The notes under the pieces are model-generated. The model ran no database searches. It saw only the letters and a list, made by a program, of their open reading frames with translations, and was not told where the DNA came from. Below, one piece after another: positions 25,633 to 35,371 of a stretch of DNA of 64,000 nucleotides (its first letter is position 1; each line of letters starts with the position of its first letter). This stretch comes from CAMCXT01 sp040403315 (GTDB taxonomy: Bacteria; Bacteroidota; Bacteroidia; M30B66), in assembly GCA_040403315.1 (NCBI GenBank), contig JBBAKX010000005.1, positions 62,001 to 126,000 on the forward strand. Direction: 5' to 3'. Both the position numbers and the translations under genes were made by a program.

Positions 25633-27015
25633 TTAAAAAGGGTCGCTTAATTCACTAATACGGATGAGTTTCTTATTTACAAATTCGTCGAGTCCTAATT
25701 GAGCCATTTCTCTTCCGTATCCAGAACCTTTTGTACCACCAAATGGCAGGTCGGCTTGTGTCCACGTAGGGTGGTTGATGAAAACCATTCCAGTATCAAT
25801 TTGATTGGCTACACGCTCGCCTCTTTCAATGTCTTGAGTAAATACCGAACCTCCTAAACCAAAGGGAGAATTATTGGCTAAGGCGATGGCTTCTTCTTCA
25901 TTTTTCACTTTAAAGAAGAGTGCAACAGGACCAAAAAACTCTTCATAAAAAACAGGGTTTTGTGGGGTTATATCGGTTAGAATTGTGGCTTGCATGTAAG
26001 CACCCTCTCTGTCGACTCTTTTGCCTCCAGTAATGATTTTAGCCCCAGCATCTACTGCCCTATTCACTTGATCTACAATAATCACCGCTGCATCTTCTGA
26101 GCTAAGTGGACGTAAATGCGTTTCGTCTTCCATAGGATCCCCCACTACCAATTCAGCCATTTTATTTTTGAATTTTTCGAGAAAAGAATCTGCAATACTT
26201 TCAACTGCGATAAATCTTTTTGATGCAACACAGCACTGACCGTTATTGTTTATTCTTCCAACTATAGCCCAATCAACAGCTTTATCAATATCTGCATCTT
26301 CAAGAATGATAAATGCATCACTTCCTCCTAATTCTAACACTGATTTTTTAGTGTGCTTACCAGCTGTTTCTGCAATACTTGCGCCTGCTGTTTCACTTCC
26401 AGTAAGCGATACACCTTTGATCCTCTTGTCGGCGACAATATGTGAAATTCGTTGACTTGACACCAATAGATTTGAGTAAATTCCGAGTGGAGCACCTGCT
26501 TCTTTAAATATTTCTTCAATGGCCATAGCGCATTGTGGCACATTGGAAGCATGTTTAACTAAAACGGTATTTCCAATCATGATATTAGGAGCAGCGAAGC
26601 GGGCAACTTGATAAAACGGAAAGTTCCAAGGTTGTATGCCAAGCAATACTCCAATGGGGCTGTACCGAATAAATGCTTTTCCGTGCACTGGGTTTAATAC
26701 TTTGTCGGTTAGAAATTCCTCTGCGTTTTTAGCGTAATAGTCGAATATTTCTGCACTAAGCTTTATTTCTCCTTCTGCATGTGCATAGAGTTTGCCCATT
26801 TCTAAAGTGATCAATTTGGCAAGATCCTTTTTTTTCGCACGCAATAATCCGGCTACAGTGTAAAGCAAATGAGATCTAGTTTGATAGTCAGTTTGCCTCC
26901 ACTCATCAAATGCAATTGCAGCTTTTGAAATAGCTTCTTCAGTGGCAGCTGCGGTCATTTCATCAAATGACTTTACTACTTTATTTGTTGTTGGATTAAT
27001 CGTTTGAAATGCCAT
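25633..27015 (-). CDS. NAD(P)-dependent succinate-semialdehyde dehydrogenase-like enzyme
   Basis: A 460-residue aldehyde dehydrogenase of the GabD/Sad group. Catalytic features: the GIQPWNFPFYQVAR start of the cofactor site, GSETAGASIAETAG, the general base Glu in VLELGGSDAFI, and the nucleophilic Cys in NNGQCCVASKRF. The short length and lack of an N-terminal extension fit the 'NAD-dependent succinate-semialdehyde dehydrogenase' proteins common in Bacteroidota. These oxidise succinate semialdehyde and related short aldehydes to acids. It is co-transcribed with the SOUL gene. Exact substrate is uncertain. Confidence 0.88.
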   Translation of the reverse strand: MAFQTINPTTNKVVKSFDEMTAAATEEAISKAAIAFDEWRQTDYQTRSHLLYTVAGLLRAKKKDLAKLITLEMGKLYAHAEGEIKLSAEIFDYYAKNAEEFLTDKVLNPVHGKAFIRYSPIGVLLGIQPWNFPFYQVARFAAPNIMIGNTVLVKHASNVPQCAMAIEEIFKEAGAPLGIYSNLLVSSQRISHIVADKRIKGVSLTGSETAGASIAETAGKHTKKSVLELGGSDAFIILEDADIDKAVDWAIVGRINNNGQCCVASKRFIAVESIADSFLEKFKNKMAELVVGDPMEDETHLRPLSSEDAAVIIVDQVNRAVDAGAKIITGGKRVDREGAYMQATILTDITPQNPVFYEEFFGPVALFFKVKNEEEAIALANNSPFGLGGSVFTQDIERGERVANQIDTGMVFINHPTWTQADLPFGGTKGSGYGREMAQLGLDEFVNKKLIRISELSDPF

Positions 27016-27442
27016 TGATGGTAACTTTTAACTATTAAATAAGTCTGTTTTGGATATTAGGTCTTTATTCTTTATAAATAACTTGTTTTAGGTTCTCGAT
27101 GGGAGATGACCTGAAAATTTGTATTATAAATTACAGTACTTGAATTTTAGCAAAGGTGATGTTGAATGATGCTTCTAATCTTTCATAATTAAAGAAAAGA
27201 GTTACATCAATAGCACATTTCAAAATAAATGGGAATTGCCTTACAAAAAGGACAACTGCAAATTGTATTGTTAAGAAGTCACTATCACTTGCAAAATAAA
27301 TCACCAATTATTGGAGAAATTCTTTGCAAATGCTTTTAGATGTTCGGTTGATTATAATAAGAGACAGTGAAACTTAAAAATGATCGAGTGAAATGCAATG
27401 ATAAATTGGTGAAGTAAAAATCGATGTATTGGAACGAAAAAA

Positions 27443-27539
27443 GCGTGAGGGATTGAAGCGAAAAGCCCGCAATGTCATCGAGCCGGAGGCCGATGGCATG
27501 CGGACTTGCAGCAAAAAGCCCGACCCAGAGGGCACGCCC
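27443..27539 (+). repeat. 97-bp interspersed repeat with nested stem-loop, copy B
   Basis: Begins GCGTGAGGGATTGAAGCGAA and ends GGGCACGCCC. It pairs CCGCAATG with CATGCGG, then CATCG with CGATG, then GCC with GGC around GGA. GCGTG at the start is complementary to CACGC at the end. The remaining bases of the 27016-27630 spacer show no gene or other structure. Confidence 0.8.
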
Positions 27540-27630
27540 TAATTTTATAGAGTGAGAATCTTATTAAGTAATAAGGGTTAGAGATTTATAAACGAATTCG
27601 TATCCATGAAACATCATTTAAAATTAACAA

Positions 27631-30600
27631 TTATCGACTTTTCATTATTTTAAAAAAACATTGGTCAATTTGTAAAATATACATGGCAGCGGCATAATTA
27701 TCCATATAGACATTTTGTTTTTCTTTACTTCCAATAGTCGAAGTTAACAGCGCTCCAGATGAGGTGAACAATTTAATATCGTAACTTGATTTGTCTAATA
27801 TAAATTCAATTTGGTCTTGCACAGGATTAGGAGTAACAATTAAATTATCGCACAATGAACCTGGTTTTTCGGATGCCGATGATTGAATGATTTGGCGGCA
27901 ATTGCTGGTGTCAACGCATTCACCAATTGTAATTACGGCGCCATAGTTTCCAGATGTTTGTGGCACGAAAGAAGTTTGCGTAGCGCCGGGAATGGCTTGT
28001 CCGGTGTTGCAGTAAATCCATTGAATACTGGTGGGGTTTCCGTTAAAATATAGCGTTGAATCTTGTTGGAAAATTTGGGCGTTGAAATTCAGAATATCTG
28101 CTTCAATGTTGAGGATGCTGTCGCAGCCGGATGCGTTCACTAGTGTTTGGGTGTAGAAGCCCGACTCGTTGTAAGAAATACCATTTACCAGAATAGGTTC
28201 GCAATCAGAAATAGAAATACTGTTTACAGTGGAATTGAGAATTTCGGCGTCGATGGTCAGAATACTATCGCAACCGCTTATGTTTACAAGGGTTTGGGAG
28301 TAGATGCCCGACTCGTTATAAGAAATACCATTTACCCAAATGGGTTCGCAGGAATTTACATTTAAACTAGCTTCAGAAGCTTGTCCCAATTGAACGAATA
28401 CCAAATCGGTAGCAACACCACAATTGTTCGTGGAACTTACCCAATACCAGCCGGGTTCATTTACGGTAATTGTGTTTTGTGAACTTCCGTTTTGCCATAA
28501 ATAAGTATTGGTGTTGCTATTTGCTGTCAGGCTGACTTCTGTCGCGTTACAAATACTAATATCTGAACCTGCATCAACATCTGGTATTGGGAAATAAAAA
28601 ACTTGAAGAGTATCACTTTGCTGTCCGCATGCATTCAATGCGGAGCCGATTATCAGCGCACTTATGGATGTTGTAAATACAGAATCGGTGCTGCCGTCAT
28701 TCCAAAGGAAAGAAACACCTGGCTGGTCAATACTAACCGTTAATGATTCTCCTTCGCAAATGAATGTATCTTCACCTAATTCCAGGTCTAAAGGCGGAAG
28801 GGCATCTACTGTAACCTGAATAGTATCGCTTGCAATACCGCAACTGTTGTATACATTCACCGCATAGGTTTCCGATTCGGTTACATAAATAGGTCCGAAA
28901 ACTCCTGGATTTTGCCATCCGTAATAATCGAAAATCCCCTGAGGATAAAGGACAAGCGGAGGAATAGAACCTTGACAAATGGTGGTATCATTGCCTAAAT
29001 CGACAGAAGGCAACGGGATTATTTCTGTTATCAACATTGTGTCAGATTGAGCCCCACATTGGTTGCTCACCGTAACGTAATATTCGCCGGCTTCCGAAAG
29101 TAGATGCTCCGGCTCGGTGCTGCCATCTTGCCAAAGATAATTTCCGATAGCTGGTAAAGTTCCAATAGAATAGCTTGTTCCTTCACAAAGTACTTGGTCG
29201 CCATACAAAGAAAATGGCTGAGGAGGTGAAATTTCCTGAACGTAAATACTGTCGGAACTGGCACCGCAGGAATTGGATACAGTAAACCATTGTAAGCCCT
29301 CTTGCCACCCAAAAAACGTATTTAAAGTATAGGCATCATCGAAAATGCCCTCGCTAAATGTGTACTCATAATTGACATTAAATCCTTCAATATCGAGTGG
29401 GAAATAAGTGAAAGAGCAAAAGAAGGTGTCAAGACCAAGAGCGATTGAAGGCGTTTCCAAAATGGAAATTGACCTGTCCACACTAAATGGCTGTCCGGAA
29501 ACGAAGTAGTTTGCAGTAACGATATAGTTTCCTAGCGATTGGTAGATGTGCCCAGGATTTAAAAGATTCGACGTATTCGCATTTCCAGAAGCCGGATCAC
29601 CGAAATTCCACTGAATGGAATCGTAGGCTTCAACGTTATTGAGGGTGAAAAAGGTGGAATCATCCTCACATACCCCCGAATATTCAATAACCGACGGAAC
29701 CAAGAAAAAGTGAGCGATATTGGGCAGGCCCAACCAACATTTTCGGCCATCTAGTGAAAAGTAATTTCGGGCATAATTACAGGCTAAACCCACCGAATTG
29801 GGGTTTTGTATACAATCAATCTGTGTACTCTGACATGCACTTACATAAATACGTTCGTCTGGGCCCAACTGCAAGGCACTGGGGCTAGTCGGATTCGGAT
29901 TCGGAAATAAAAATACGTTGGAAAGTATGGCCGATGGGGTGGCTAAGGATAAATTGTATTGATTTATGGTGGGAGAATATAGGCTTGATACATAGAGTAA
30001 ATTGTTGTTAGGTGAAAACTCAACTCCATATGGGGCGATCTGATCAATTGTATATCGTAGACTAATTTGTCCAGAGGCCTTATTAAAGTTCAAAATATCT
30101 ACCTTATTCATAACCATAAATGCAGAAGCTAGCGTATTTCCATCTGGAGATACTTTTAAATAGCCCCAATTGGGTGATGGAAATCCATCTCCTGAACCTG
30201 TATCTATTGTCCCTCCGTTAAAAATGATTGGATTGGCATTTACTCCAGCACTGGTAATTGAATAGGTTAAATAGGCATTTGTAAATTTCGCATGTGTAAT
30301 TACCCAAATATCGTTGTTATTGGCATGTTTTACTGCAGTAATTTTCTCTCCAATTGGGGTGTAAAGTAAAATATTTTTGTTAGCTGTTATTCCACCTAAA
30401 CCGCCATCTAAGGTCATGTCTACCTCTGAGTAACAGAAATTCCAATTGCCCGCCTGCTGGGTTTGTGAGGTGGTGAAAATGTAGAAAATCGAAGTACTTC
30501 CCGGTTTGGGAATAATGAGCGACGATTGGGTTGATGAAAGTCCGCCCTGTAAGCCAGCCCCATTCGAAAGTGTATCGTGGATACGGTTCCATACGGTGTT

Positions 30601-30813
30601 GCCATTTGTATAAAAAAGCAATTCTCCGTTGGCATCCGAAATCACTGAGGAGCCTTCTGGTGCGAACATTTGGCTATTCGAAAGAGCCACCGGTGATCCG
30701 CTATTAAAATCCAATCCAGCATTTTCGCCAAAATACCAAATATTAGCCTCGCCTTGCGAAAACACTCTCCAAGGAATTATAATAAACAAAAGAAGAACGT
30801 AGAGTTTACTCAT
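27631..30813 (-). CDS. Large secreted propeller/PKD/Ig-like protein with T9SS sorting domain
   Basis: A 1,060-residue exported protein. After a signal peptide (MSKLYVLLLFIIIPWRVFSQ), residues 20-390 form a propeller of the type found in Bacteroidota gliding and adhesion proteins (IWYFGENAGLDFNSGSPVAL, LLFYTNGNTVWNR). A PKD domain follows (YDSIQWNFGDPASGN), then about five Ig-like repeats of 80-90 residues, each with LCEGTSYSI-like or CQGSI motifs and a conserved LWQDGST, and two copies of the VNGISYNESG-xYxQTL unit. The C-terminal T9SS domain starts at NLIVTPNPVQDQIEF. Its last 190 residues are nearly the same as those of the next protein. It lies 20 bases after that gene, so they form an operon. 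Confidence 0.9.
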   Translation of the reverse strand: MSKLYVLLLFIIIPWRVFSQGEANIWYFGENAGLDFNSGSPVALSNSQMFAPEGSSVISDANGELLFYTNGNTVWNRIHDTLSNGAGLQGGLSSTQSSLIIPKPGSTSIFYIFTTSQTQQAGNWNFCYSEVDMTLDGGLGGITANKNILLYTPIGEKITAVKHANNNDIWVITHAKFTNAYLTYSITSAGVNANPIIFNGGTIDTGSGDGFPSPNWGYLKVSPDGNTLASAFMVMNKVDILNFNKASGQISLRYTIDQIAPYGVEFSPNNNLLYVSSLYSPTINQYNLSLATPSAILSNVFLFPNPNPTSPSALQLGPDERIYVSACQSTQIDCIQNPNSVGLACNYARNYFSLDGRKCWLGLPNIAHFFLVPSVIEYSGVCEDDSTFFTLNNVEAYDSIQWNFGDPASGNANTSNLLNPGHIYQSLGNYIVTANYFVSGQPFSVDRSISILETPSIALGLDTFFCSFTYFPLDIEGFNVNYEYTFSEGIFDDAYTLNTFFGWQEGLQWFTVSNSCGASSDSIYVQEISPPQPFSLYGDQVLCEGTSYSIGTLPAIGNYLWQDGSTEPEHLLSEAGEYYVTVSNQCGAQSDTMLITEIIPLPSVDLGNDTTICQGSIPPLVLYPQGIFDYYGWQNPGVFGPIYVTESETYAVNVYNSCGIASDTIQVTVDALPPLDLELGEDTFICEGESLTVSIDQPGVSFLWNDGSTDSVFTTSISALIIGSALNACGQQSDTLQVFYFPIPDVDAGSDISICNATEVSLTANSNTNTYLWQNGSSQNTITVNEPGWYWVSSTNNCGVATDLVFVQLGQASEASLNVNSCEPIWVNGISYNESGIYSQTLVNISGCDSILTIDAEILNSTVNSISISDCEPILVNGISYNESGFYTQTLVNASGCDSILNIEADILNFNAQIFQQDSTLYFNGNPTSIQWIYCNTGQAIPGATQTSFVPQTSGNYGAVITIGECVDTSNCRQIIQSSASEKPGSLCDNLIVTPNPVQDQIEFILDKSSYDIKLFTSSGALLTSTIGSKEKQNVYMDNYAAAMYILQIDQCFFKIMKSR

Positions 30814-30833
30814 ATTCGGTAGATTGAAATACT

Positions 30834-32717
30834 TTATTGCTTCACAATTTTATACCTACATTGATCCACTTGCAACACATACATCGCCGGAGCGTAATTT
30901 CTGAAATCAATTTCCTGCTTTTCGGGCGTTCCTGTCTTTTGCCAAACCAAGGCTCCAGTGGAAGTAAATAAATTAATTGAATAGCTTTCTTTATCTAAGG
31001 TGAACGAAACTTGATCGCTAACTGGATTGGGAGAAACATTAATATTCTCGCAAATGTTGGTTGGAGATTTTGGAATTGGAGGTACGGGAATCAGCCGGCA
31101 GTTGCTCGTATCGACACATTCGCCAATAGTAATTATAGCTCCATAATTACCTGTTATTTGGGGTACAAAAGTAGTTTGCGTTGCGCCGGGAATGGCTTGT
31201 CCGGTGTTGCAGTTAATCCATTGAATACTGGTGGGGTTTCCGTTGAAATAAAGCGTAGTATCTGTTTGGAAAATTTGACCATTGAAATTGAGAATTTCTG
31301 CTTCAATGGTGAGGATGCTATCGCAGCCATTGGAGTTGGTAAGAGTTTGGGTATAAATACCCGAATTGTTGTAGGTAATACCATTGACTGAAAATGGATC
31401 GCATTCGTTGAATGTTAAGGTCGACTCAATTGGCTGGCATGTATTTAGTTTCACCACCCAAAAATCATAGCTACCATGATTGCCTGAAACATCACCATCA
31501 TTTGAATTAGATGATCCAGCAACAATGTATCCTCCATCAAAAGTCTGTTGAAGAGAGTATGCTTTATCTATACCTGTTCCACCTAATGATTCTTGCCATT
31601 CAATAGCTCCTGCACTTGTTAGTTTTACTGCCCAGTAATCCGTAAAACCATTATTGCCAGAAACATCACCATCATTTGATGTTGAATGACCTGCAACAAT
31701 ATAACCTCCATCATAAGAATGTTGTATGTTAAAAGCAAAATCATCGCCAGAACCACCTAATGATTTTTGCCACTCAATTGCTCCTAAACTAGTTAGTTTA
31801 ACAATCCAATAATCTAGACCACCATGGTTACCTGAAACATCACCATCGTTTGAATTAGAAGTTCCAGCTACAATGTACCCTTGATCAATTGTTTGTTTAA
31901 TCGAGGTTGCGTTATCATAACCTGTTCCACCTATGGATTTTTGCCACTCCATAGTTCCTAAACTACTTAGTTTTACCACCCAGGAATCAATTAAACCGTG
32001 GTTGCCTGATACATCACCATCGTTTGAATTAGAGTTTCCTGCCAAAATGTAACCTCCATCAATGGTTTGCTGAATAGAGAAAGCTGCCTCACCATCTGTT
32101 CCACCTAAGGATTTTTGCCACTCAATTGCTCCTATGCTACTTAGTTTCACTACCCAGGAATCATCCAAACCATGGTTGCCTGAGACATCACCATCATTTG
32201 AAAACGAAGTTCCTGTTACAACGTATCCTCCATCAATTGTTTGCTTAATCGAGCTTGCGTTATCATAACCTGCCCCACCTAATGATTTTTGCCACTCAAT
32301 AATTCCAGAATTAGTAAGTTTTACTACCCAAAAATCAACATCACCATGATTGCCTGAAACATCACCATCATTTGAATAAGAATCACCTGCAACAATGTAC
32401 CCCCCATCATTTGTCTGCTGAACAGATCGAGCCGCATCATAATTAGATCCGCCTAAGGATTTTTGCCACTCAATTGCTCCTGTATTATTTAATTTAACAA
32501 CCCAGAAATCATCACCACCATGATTGCCTGAAACATCAGCATTAATTGAAGCAGAGCGTCCTGCAACAATATATCCTCCATCATTGGTTTGTTGAATAGA
32601 GTAAGCATGATCAGCAGCGGTTCCTCCCAATGGTTTTTGCCATTGAATAGTAGGTTGGCAAATTGCTAAGAAAAAACTGAATGTAAGGAAAAGTGTGGCG
32701 AGTATATTTTTTTTCAT
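30834..32717 (-). CDS. Secreted seven-repeat propeller protein with T9SS sorting domain
   Basis: A 627-residue protein: signal peptide (MKKNILATLFLTFSFFLAIC), seven tandem repeats of about 58 residues, the 'VNGITYNNSGIYTQTL' unit, and a T9SS domain from INVSPNPVSDQVSF to the end. Each repeat reads ..SIQQTxDGGYIVAGxSxSN followed by DGDVSGNHG, then DxWVVKLxxxGxIEWQKSLG. Seven such units of this size would close a seven-bladed beta-propeller. The nucleotide repeats are similar, which suggests recent expansion. Probably a surface adhesin or binding protein. Located just upstream of the 1,060-residue protein and divergent from a LuxR-type gene. Confidence 0.92.
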   Translation of the reverse strand: MKKNILATLFLTFSFFLAICQPTIQWQKPLGGTAADHAYSIQQTNDGGYIVAGRSASINADVSGNHGGDDFWVVKLNNTGAIEWQKSLGGSNYDAARSVQQTNDGGYIVAGDSYSNDGDVSGNHGDVDFWVVKLTNSGIIEWQKSLGGAGYDNASSIKQTIDGGYVVTGTSFSNDGDVSGNHGLDDSWVVKLSSIGAIEWQKSLGGTDGEAAFSIQQTIDGGYILAGNSNSNDGDVSGNHGLIDSWVVKLSSLGTMEWQKSIGGTGYDNATSIKQTIDQGYIVAGTSNSNDGDVSGNHGGLDYWIVKLTSLGAIEWQKSLGGSGDDFAFNIQHSYDGGYIVAGHSTSNDGDVSGNNGFTDYWAVKLTSAGAIEWQESLGGTGIDKAYSLQQTFDGGYIVAGSSNSNDGDVSGNHGSYDFWVVKLNTCQPIESTLTFNECDPFSVNGITYNNSGIYTQTLTNSNGCDSILTIEAEILNFNGQIFQTDTTLYFNGNPTSIQWINCNTGQAIPGATQTTFVPQITGNYGAIITIGECVDTSNCRLIPVPPIPKSPTNICENINVSPNPVSDQVSFTLDKESYSINLFTSTGALVWQKTGTPEKQEIDFRNYAPAMYVLQVDQCRYKIVKQ

Positions 32718-32901
32718 ATTTACCAGGATTACACTATTTCTCTTTAATTAAACAAGCATCAGAAACTATTCTTATAGGAATACTTTTTGATTTTTGCTCA
32801 CTCAACCTTATCAAATTTATTGTTTTTCAAAGACGCAAAAAAGTTCATCCCACAATTGGGTAGTTTTTTGGGTAGTTTTCAAATTATATCAAAAAAGAAA
32901 T

Positions 32902-32909
32902 TATATTTG
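32902..32909 (+). promoter_or_regulatory. -7 promoter element of the LuxR-type gene
   Basis: TATATTTG matches TAnnTTTG exactly and ends 18 bases before the ATG at 32928. The -33 element is not clear. Confidence 0.45.
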
Positions 32910-32927
32910 AAAATCTAAATAATCTCT

Positions 32928-33527
32928 ATGCAAGTTGCTTTTATATCGGAAGGCGTATCTTTTTATCGTATCATTTCAGAGAGTTTGTCCAAAAAATACC
33001 ATCAACTAAGCTTCGTTCATTACGAACATCCCGATCATTTCATCGAGAAGCCGATACCTAACTTCTCACACTTCATTCTGAAATTAACAGACAGAGAATC
33101 TTTTGATTTAAAAATTAAGAAGATAAAAACGAAGGAGAGTCAGCCTGTAACAATTGGACTTGTTATTAAACGAGAATTCAAGACACTGAAATCAGTTAAG
33201 CCTTACTTTGATTTCATTTTTAATGATTCAGAAATTGAAGAAAAGCTTAATATTTATTTCATGAATCTTCTGCAAGCCGACGATAACATGAATGATGCCA
33301 GTAGACTTGAAATTGAAACGACTAAAAGAAAATATGTTCAATTAAACACCAAATTAAGCTATTGCTTGGTGCTTATTGCTCAGAATAAAACAGCTAAAGA
33401 AATTAGCCAACAAATGAATAAATCTATCAGAACAATTGAGAAATATATAACCTTTATGAGAGATCATTTTGGCGTTGAGAAAAAGAAAGATCTTATTGAA
33501 ATTTGCAGACTAATACAAGCTCAATAA
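32928..33527 (+). CDS. LuxR-type helix-turn-helix regulator with a receiver-like N-terminus
   Basis: A 199-residue protein. The last 65 residues are a LuxR/GerE-type DNA-binding domain (CLVLIAQNKTAKEISQQMNK, then SIRTIEKYITFMRDHFGVEK). The first 125 residues have the length and alternating pattern of a receiver domain (MQVAFISEGVSFYRIISESL, then VTIGLVIKREF), but the normal acidic phospho-acceptor position is not evident, so it may be a degenerate receiver. Proteins of this kind control surface or secreted protein genes in Bacteroidota. It is divergent from the two T9SS genes at 27.6-32.7 kb, which are its most natural targets. Confidence 0.8.
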   Translation: MQVAFISEGVSFYRIISESLSKKYHQLSFVHYEHPDHFIEKPIPNFSHFILKLTDRESFDLKIKKIKTKESQPVTIGLVIKREFKTLKSVKPYFDFIFNDSEIEEKLNIYFMNLLQADDNMNDASRLEIETTKRKYVQLNTKLSYCLVLIAQNKTAKEISQQMNKSIRTIEKYITFMRDHFGVEKKKDLIEICRLIQAQ

Positions 33528-33631
33528 ATTTGAATCAATATGATCAATTTAGATCATTCCAAAAGCTGCACTGATACTTTTTGAATTCCTTTTTAAAGGA
33601 AATCAAATTTAAAAATCATGCGTGAGAAAGC

Positions 33632-34039
33632 TTATTTCATCCATTCCTTCTCTGTTCGATAAACTGTTCCTTTAAAAAGCGCGACCAGTTTGCCGTTAGA
33701 ATGAATTTCAATAGAATAAAAAGCAAAACGATTTTTAAGCGATTCTTCCTTTGCGACTGCTGTAATTTGATCGCCTTCACGCAAAGATTCGATGTGATTG
33801 ATAGATGTATCAACACTCACCGCTTGTCGGCCGTGTGAGTTGGACGCAAATGCCAATGCGCTGTCGGCAATAGAATACGTGATTCCACCGTGGGCAATTC
33901 CAAAGCCATTGAGCATTTCTTTTCGAATCGTGAGAGAAAGCGTGCAAGCGCCGGGTGCGATGTGATCTACCTGAATGCCCAACCACTTACTAAACTCGTC
34001 GTGTTGCATCATTTTAGCAACAATTTCGGCGGGCGTCAT
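33632..34039 (-). CDS. paaI: PaaI: acyl-CoA (hydroxyphenylacetyl-CoA) thioesterase
   Basis: A 135-residue hotdog-fold thioesterase. The active-site block NGFGIAHGGITYSIADSALA fits the PaaI type, with the catalytic Asp in SIADSA and the HGG loop. It releases CoA from stalled phenylacetate-pathway thioesters. The start overlaps the end of paaH by four bases (ATGA), so it is translated with it. The name is secure from context and motif. Confidence 0.92.
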   Translation of the reverse strand: MTPAEIVAKMMQHDEFSKWLGIQVDHIAPGACTLSLTIRKEMLNGFGIAHGGITYSIADSALAFASNSHGRQAVSVDTSINHIESLREGDQITAVAKEESLKNRFAFYSIEIHSNGKLVALFKGTVYRTEKEWMK

Positions 34040-35205
34040 ACTGGGAAAAATACTTGATTATTCTGCAGCATTTTGCGAAGGATTACACTACAGCGGTAAC
34101 GGTCTTCGTGGTAATCGTTGTAAAGTGCATCGAGCTGCTGAACACAGATATCCATACCCAATTCATCGGCCCATTTGAGTAAGCCTTTCGGATAATTCAC
34201 TCCTTTGGTCATAGCATGATCGATATCGGCTGCTGAACCAACGCCGAGGTGAAATGAATCGGCTGCTTCGTTGATCAACATCACTAAAATTCGGTTAAAG
34301 ATATACTTGAGTAATTCTTCTTCGTGATTAGCTGAAGGCATTGCGGCACCTTCGCTGTAATCGTAATAACCACGTCCTGATTTTCTTCCAAGAAAACCCG
34401 CTTCTGTTAAACGTTTTTGGGTGAATGAAGGCTTGAATCGCGGATCGAAATAAAATGCAGTAAACACCGATTCTGTTACAGCATAATTTACATCATTGCC
34501 AATAAAATCCATGAGTTCGAAAGGCCCCATTCGGAAACCTCCAAGTGATTTCATGGCATGGTCGATTGTGCTGAAATCGGCAATTCCTTCCTCATAAATT
34601 CGGATGGCTTCGCTGTAAAATGGTCTTGCGACGCGGTTTACGATAAAACCAGGTGTATCTTTCGCTACAGCTACAATTTTTTTCCAAGAGGAAATGGTTT
34701 CTACTGCTTGATTTAATACCTCAGGTGATGTTTGAACTGCAGGAATCACTTCAACCAATTGCATGAGTGGTGCGGGGTTGAAGAAGTGAATCCCCACTAC
34801 CCTATCGGATAATTTCACAGAAGCAGCGATAGAAGCCATCGACAAAGAACTTGTGTTGGATGCTAAAATGCAGGCTGGTGAAACAATCTGCTCTAAATCG
34901 GAAAACAATTTTCGCTTGATTTCCAAATTTTCGATGATGGCTTCGATGACCAATTCGGAATTCGATAATGCATTCAGCTCATGCTCGTAGCGAATGTTTC
35001 CAGCAATTCGAGTACTTTCATCTTCAGATATTTTACCCTTTTCGACCAATTTCGATAAGGTGTTTTTTAAAGAATTTTGGGCTTTTTGCAATGCCTCAGG
35101 AAAAGCATCAAACAATTGTACCGAACAGCCAGCAGTGGCGGCCACTTGAGCGATTCCGCTTCCCATGGTTCCGGCACCGATTACGGCGATATGATGAAAC
35201 AACAT
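34036..35205 (-). CDS. paaH: PaaH: 3-hydroxyadipyl-CoA dehydrogenase
   Basis: A 389-residue 3-hydroxyacyl-CoA dehydrogenase. The NAD site is at the start (VIGAGTMGSGIAQVAATAGC), followed by SNTSSLSMASIA and GIHFFNPAPLMQLVEVI with the catalytic His, then a C-terminal dimerisation domain (FGPFELMDFIGNDV-like, here GPFELMDFIGNDVNYAV) and a second short copy of that domain (DIDHAMTKGVNYPKG). It oxidises 3-hydroxyadipyl-CoA with NAD+. It is shorter than the two-domain Escherichia coli protein (475 residues), a length common in Bacteroidota. The overlap with paaI fixes an operon of at least two genes. Confidence 0.93.
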   Translation of the reverse strand: MLFHHIAVIGAGTMGSGIAQVAATAGCSVQLFDAFPEALQKAQNSLKNTLSKLVEKGKISEDESTRIAGNIRYEHELNALSNSELVIEAIIENLEIKRKLFSDLEQIVSPACILASNTSSLSMASIAASVKLSDRVVGIHFFNPAPLMQLVEVIPAVQTSPEVLNQAVETISSWKKIVAVAKDTPGFIVNRVARPFYSEAIRIYEEGIADFSTIDHAMKSLGGFRMGPFELMDFIGNDVNYAVTESVFTAFYFDPRFKPSFTQKRLTEAGFLGRKSGRGYYDYSEGAAMPSANHEEELLKYIFNRILVMLINEAADSFHLGVGSAADIDHAMTKGVNYPKGLLKWADELGMDICVQQLDALYNDYHEDRYRCSVILRKMLQNNQVFFPV

Positions 35206-35321
35206 ACGTAAATTTTGAAAGTGCTAAGATAGAAGAATCTTATAGATCAGTATTCTAGCTGTATGCAGTTGTGAAAACCGCGTCATTTCAACTTTAATAA
35301 CAATCGTATTTGGTGGAAATG

Positions 35322-35350
35322 TAAAAGGGAGACTAAATGCCTCCCTTTTA
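35322..35350 (-). terminator. Terminator after the PhoD-type gene
   Basis: TAAAAGGGAG and CTCCCTTTTA form a perfect 10-base stem around ACTAAATGC. The hairpin lies 22 bases after the stop of the secreted phosphatase on the minus strand. It could also serve transcripts in the other direction. Confidence 0.85.
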
Positions 35351-35371
35351 CCATTGAATTTCAAAATAGAA

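Noticed and set aside
35322..35350. Small regulatory RNA from the palindrome
   Set aside because: A simple terminator next to the PhoD stop explains it.
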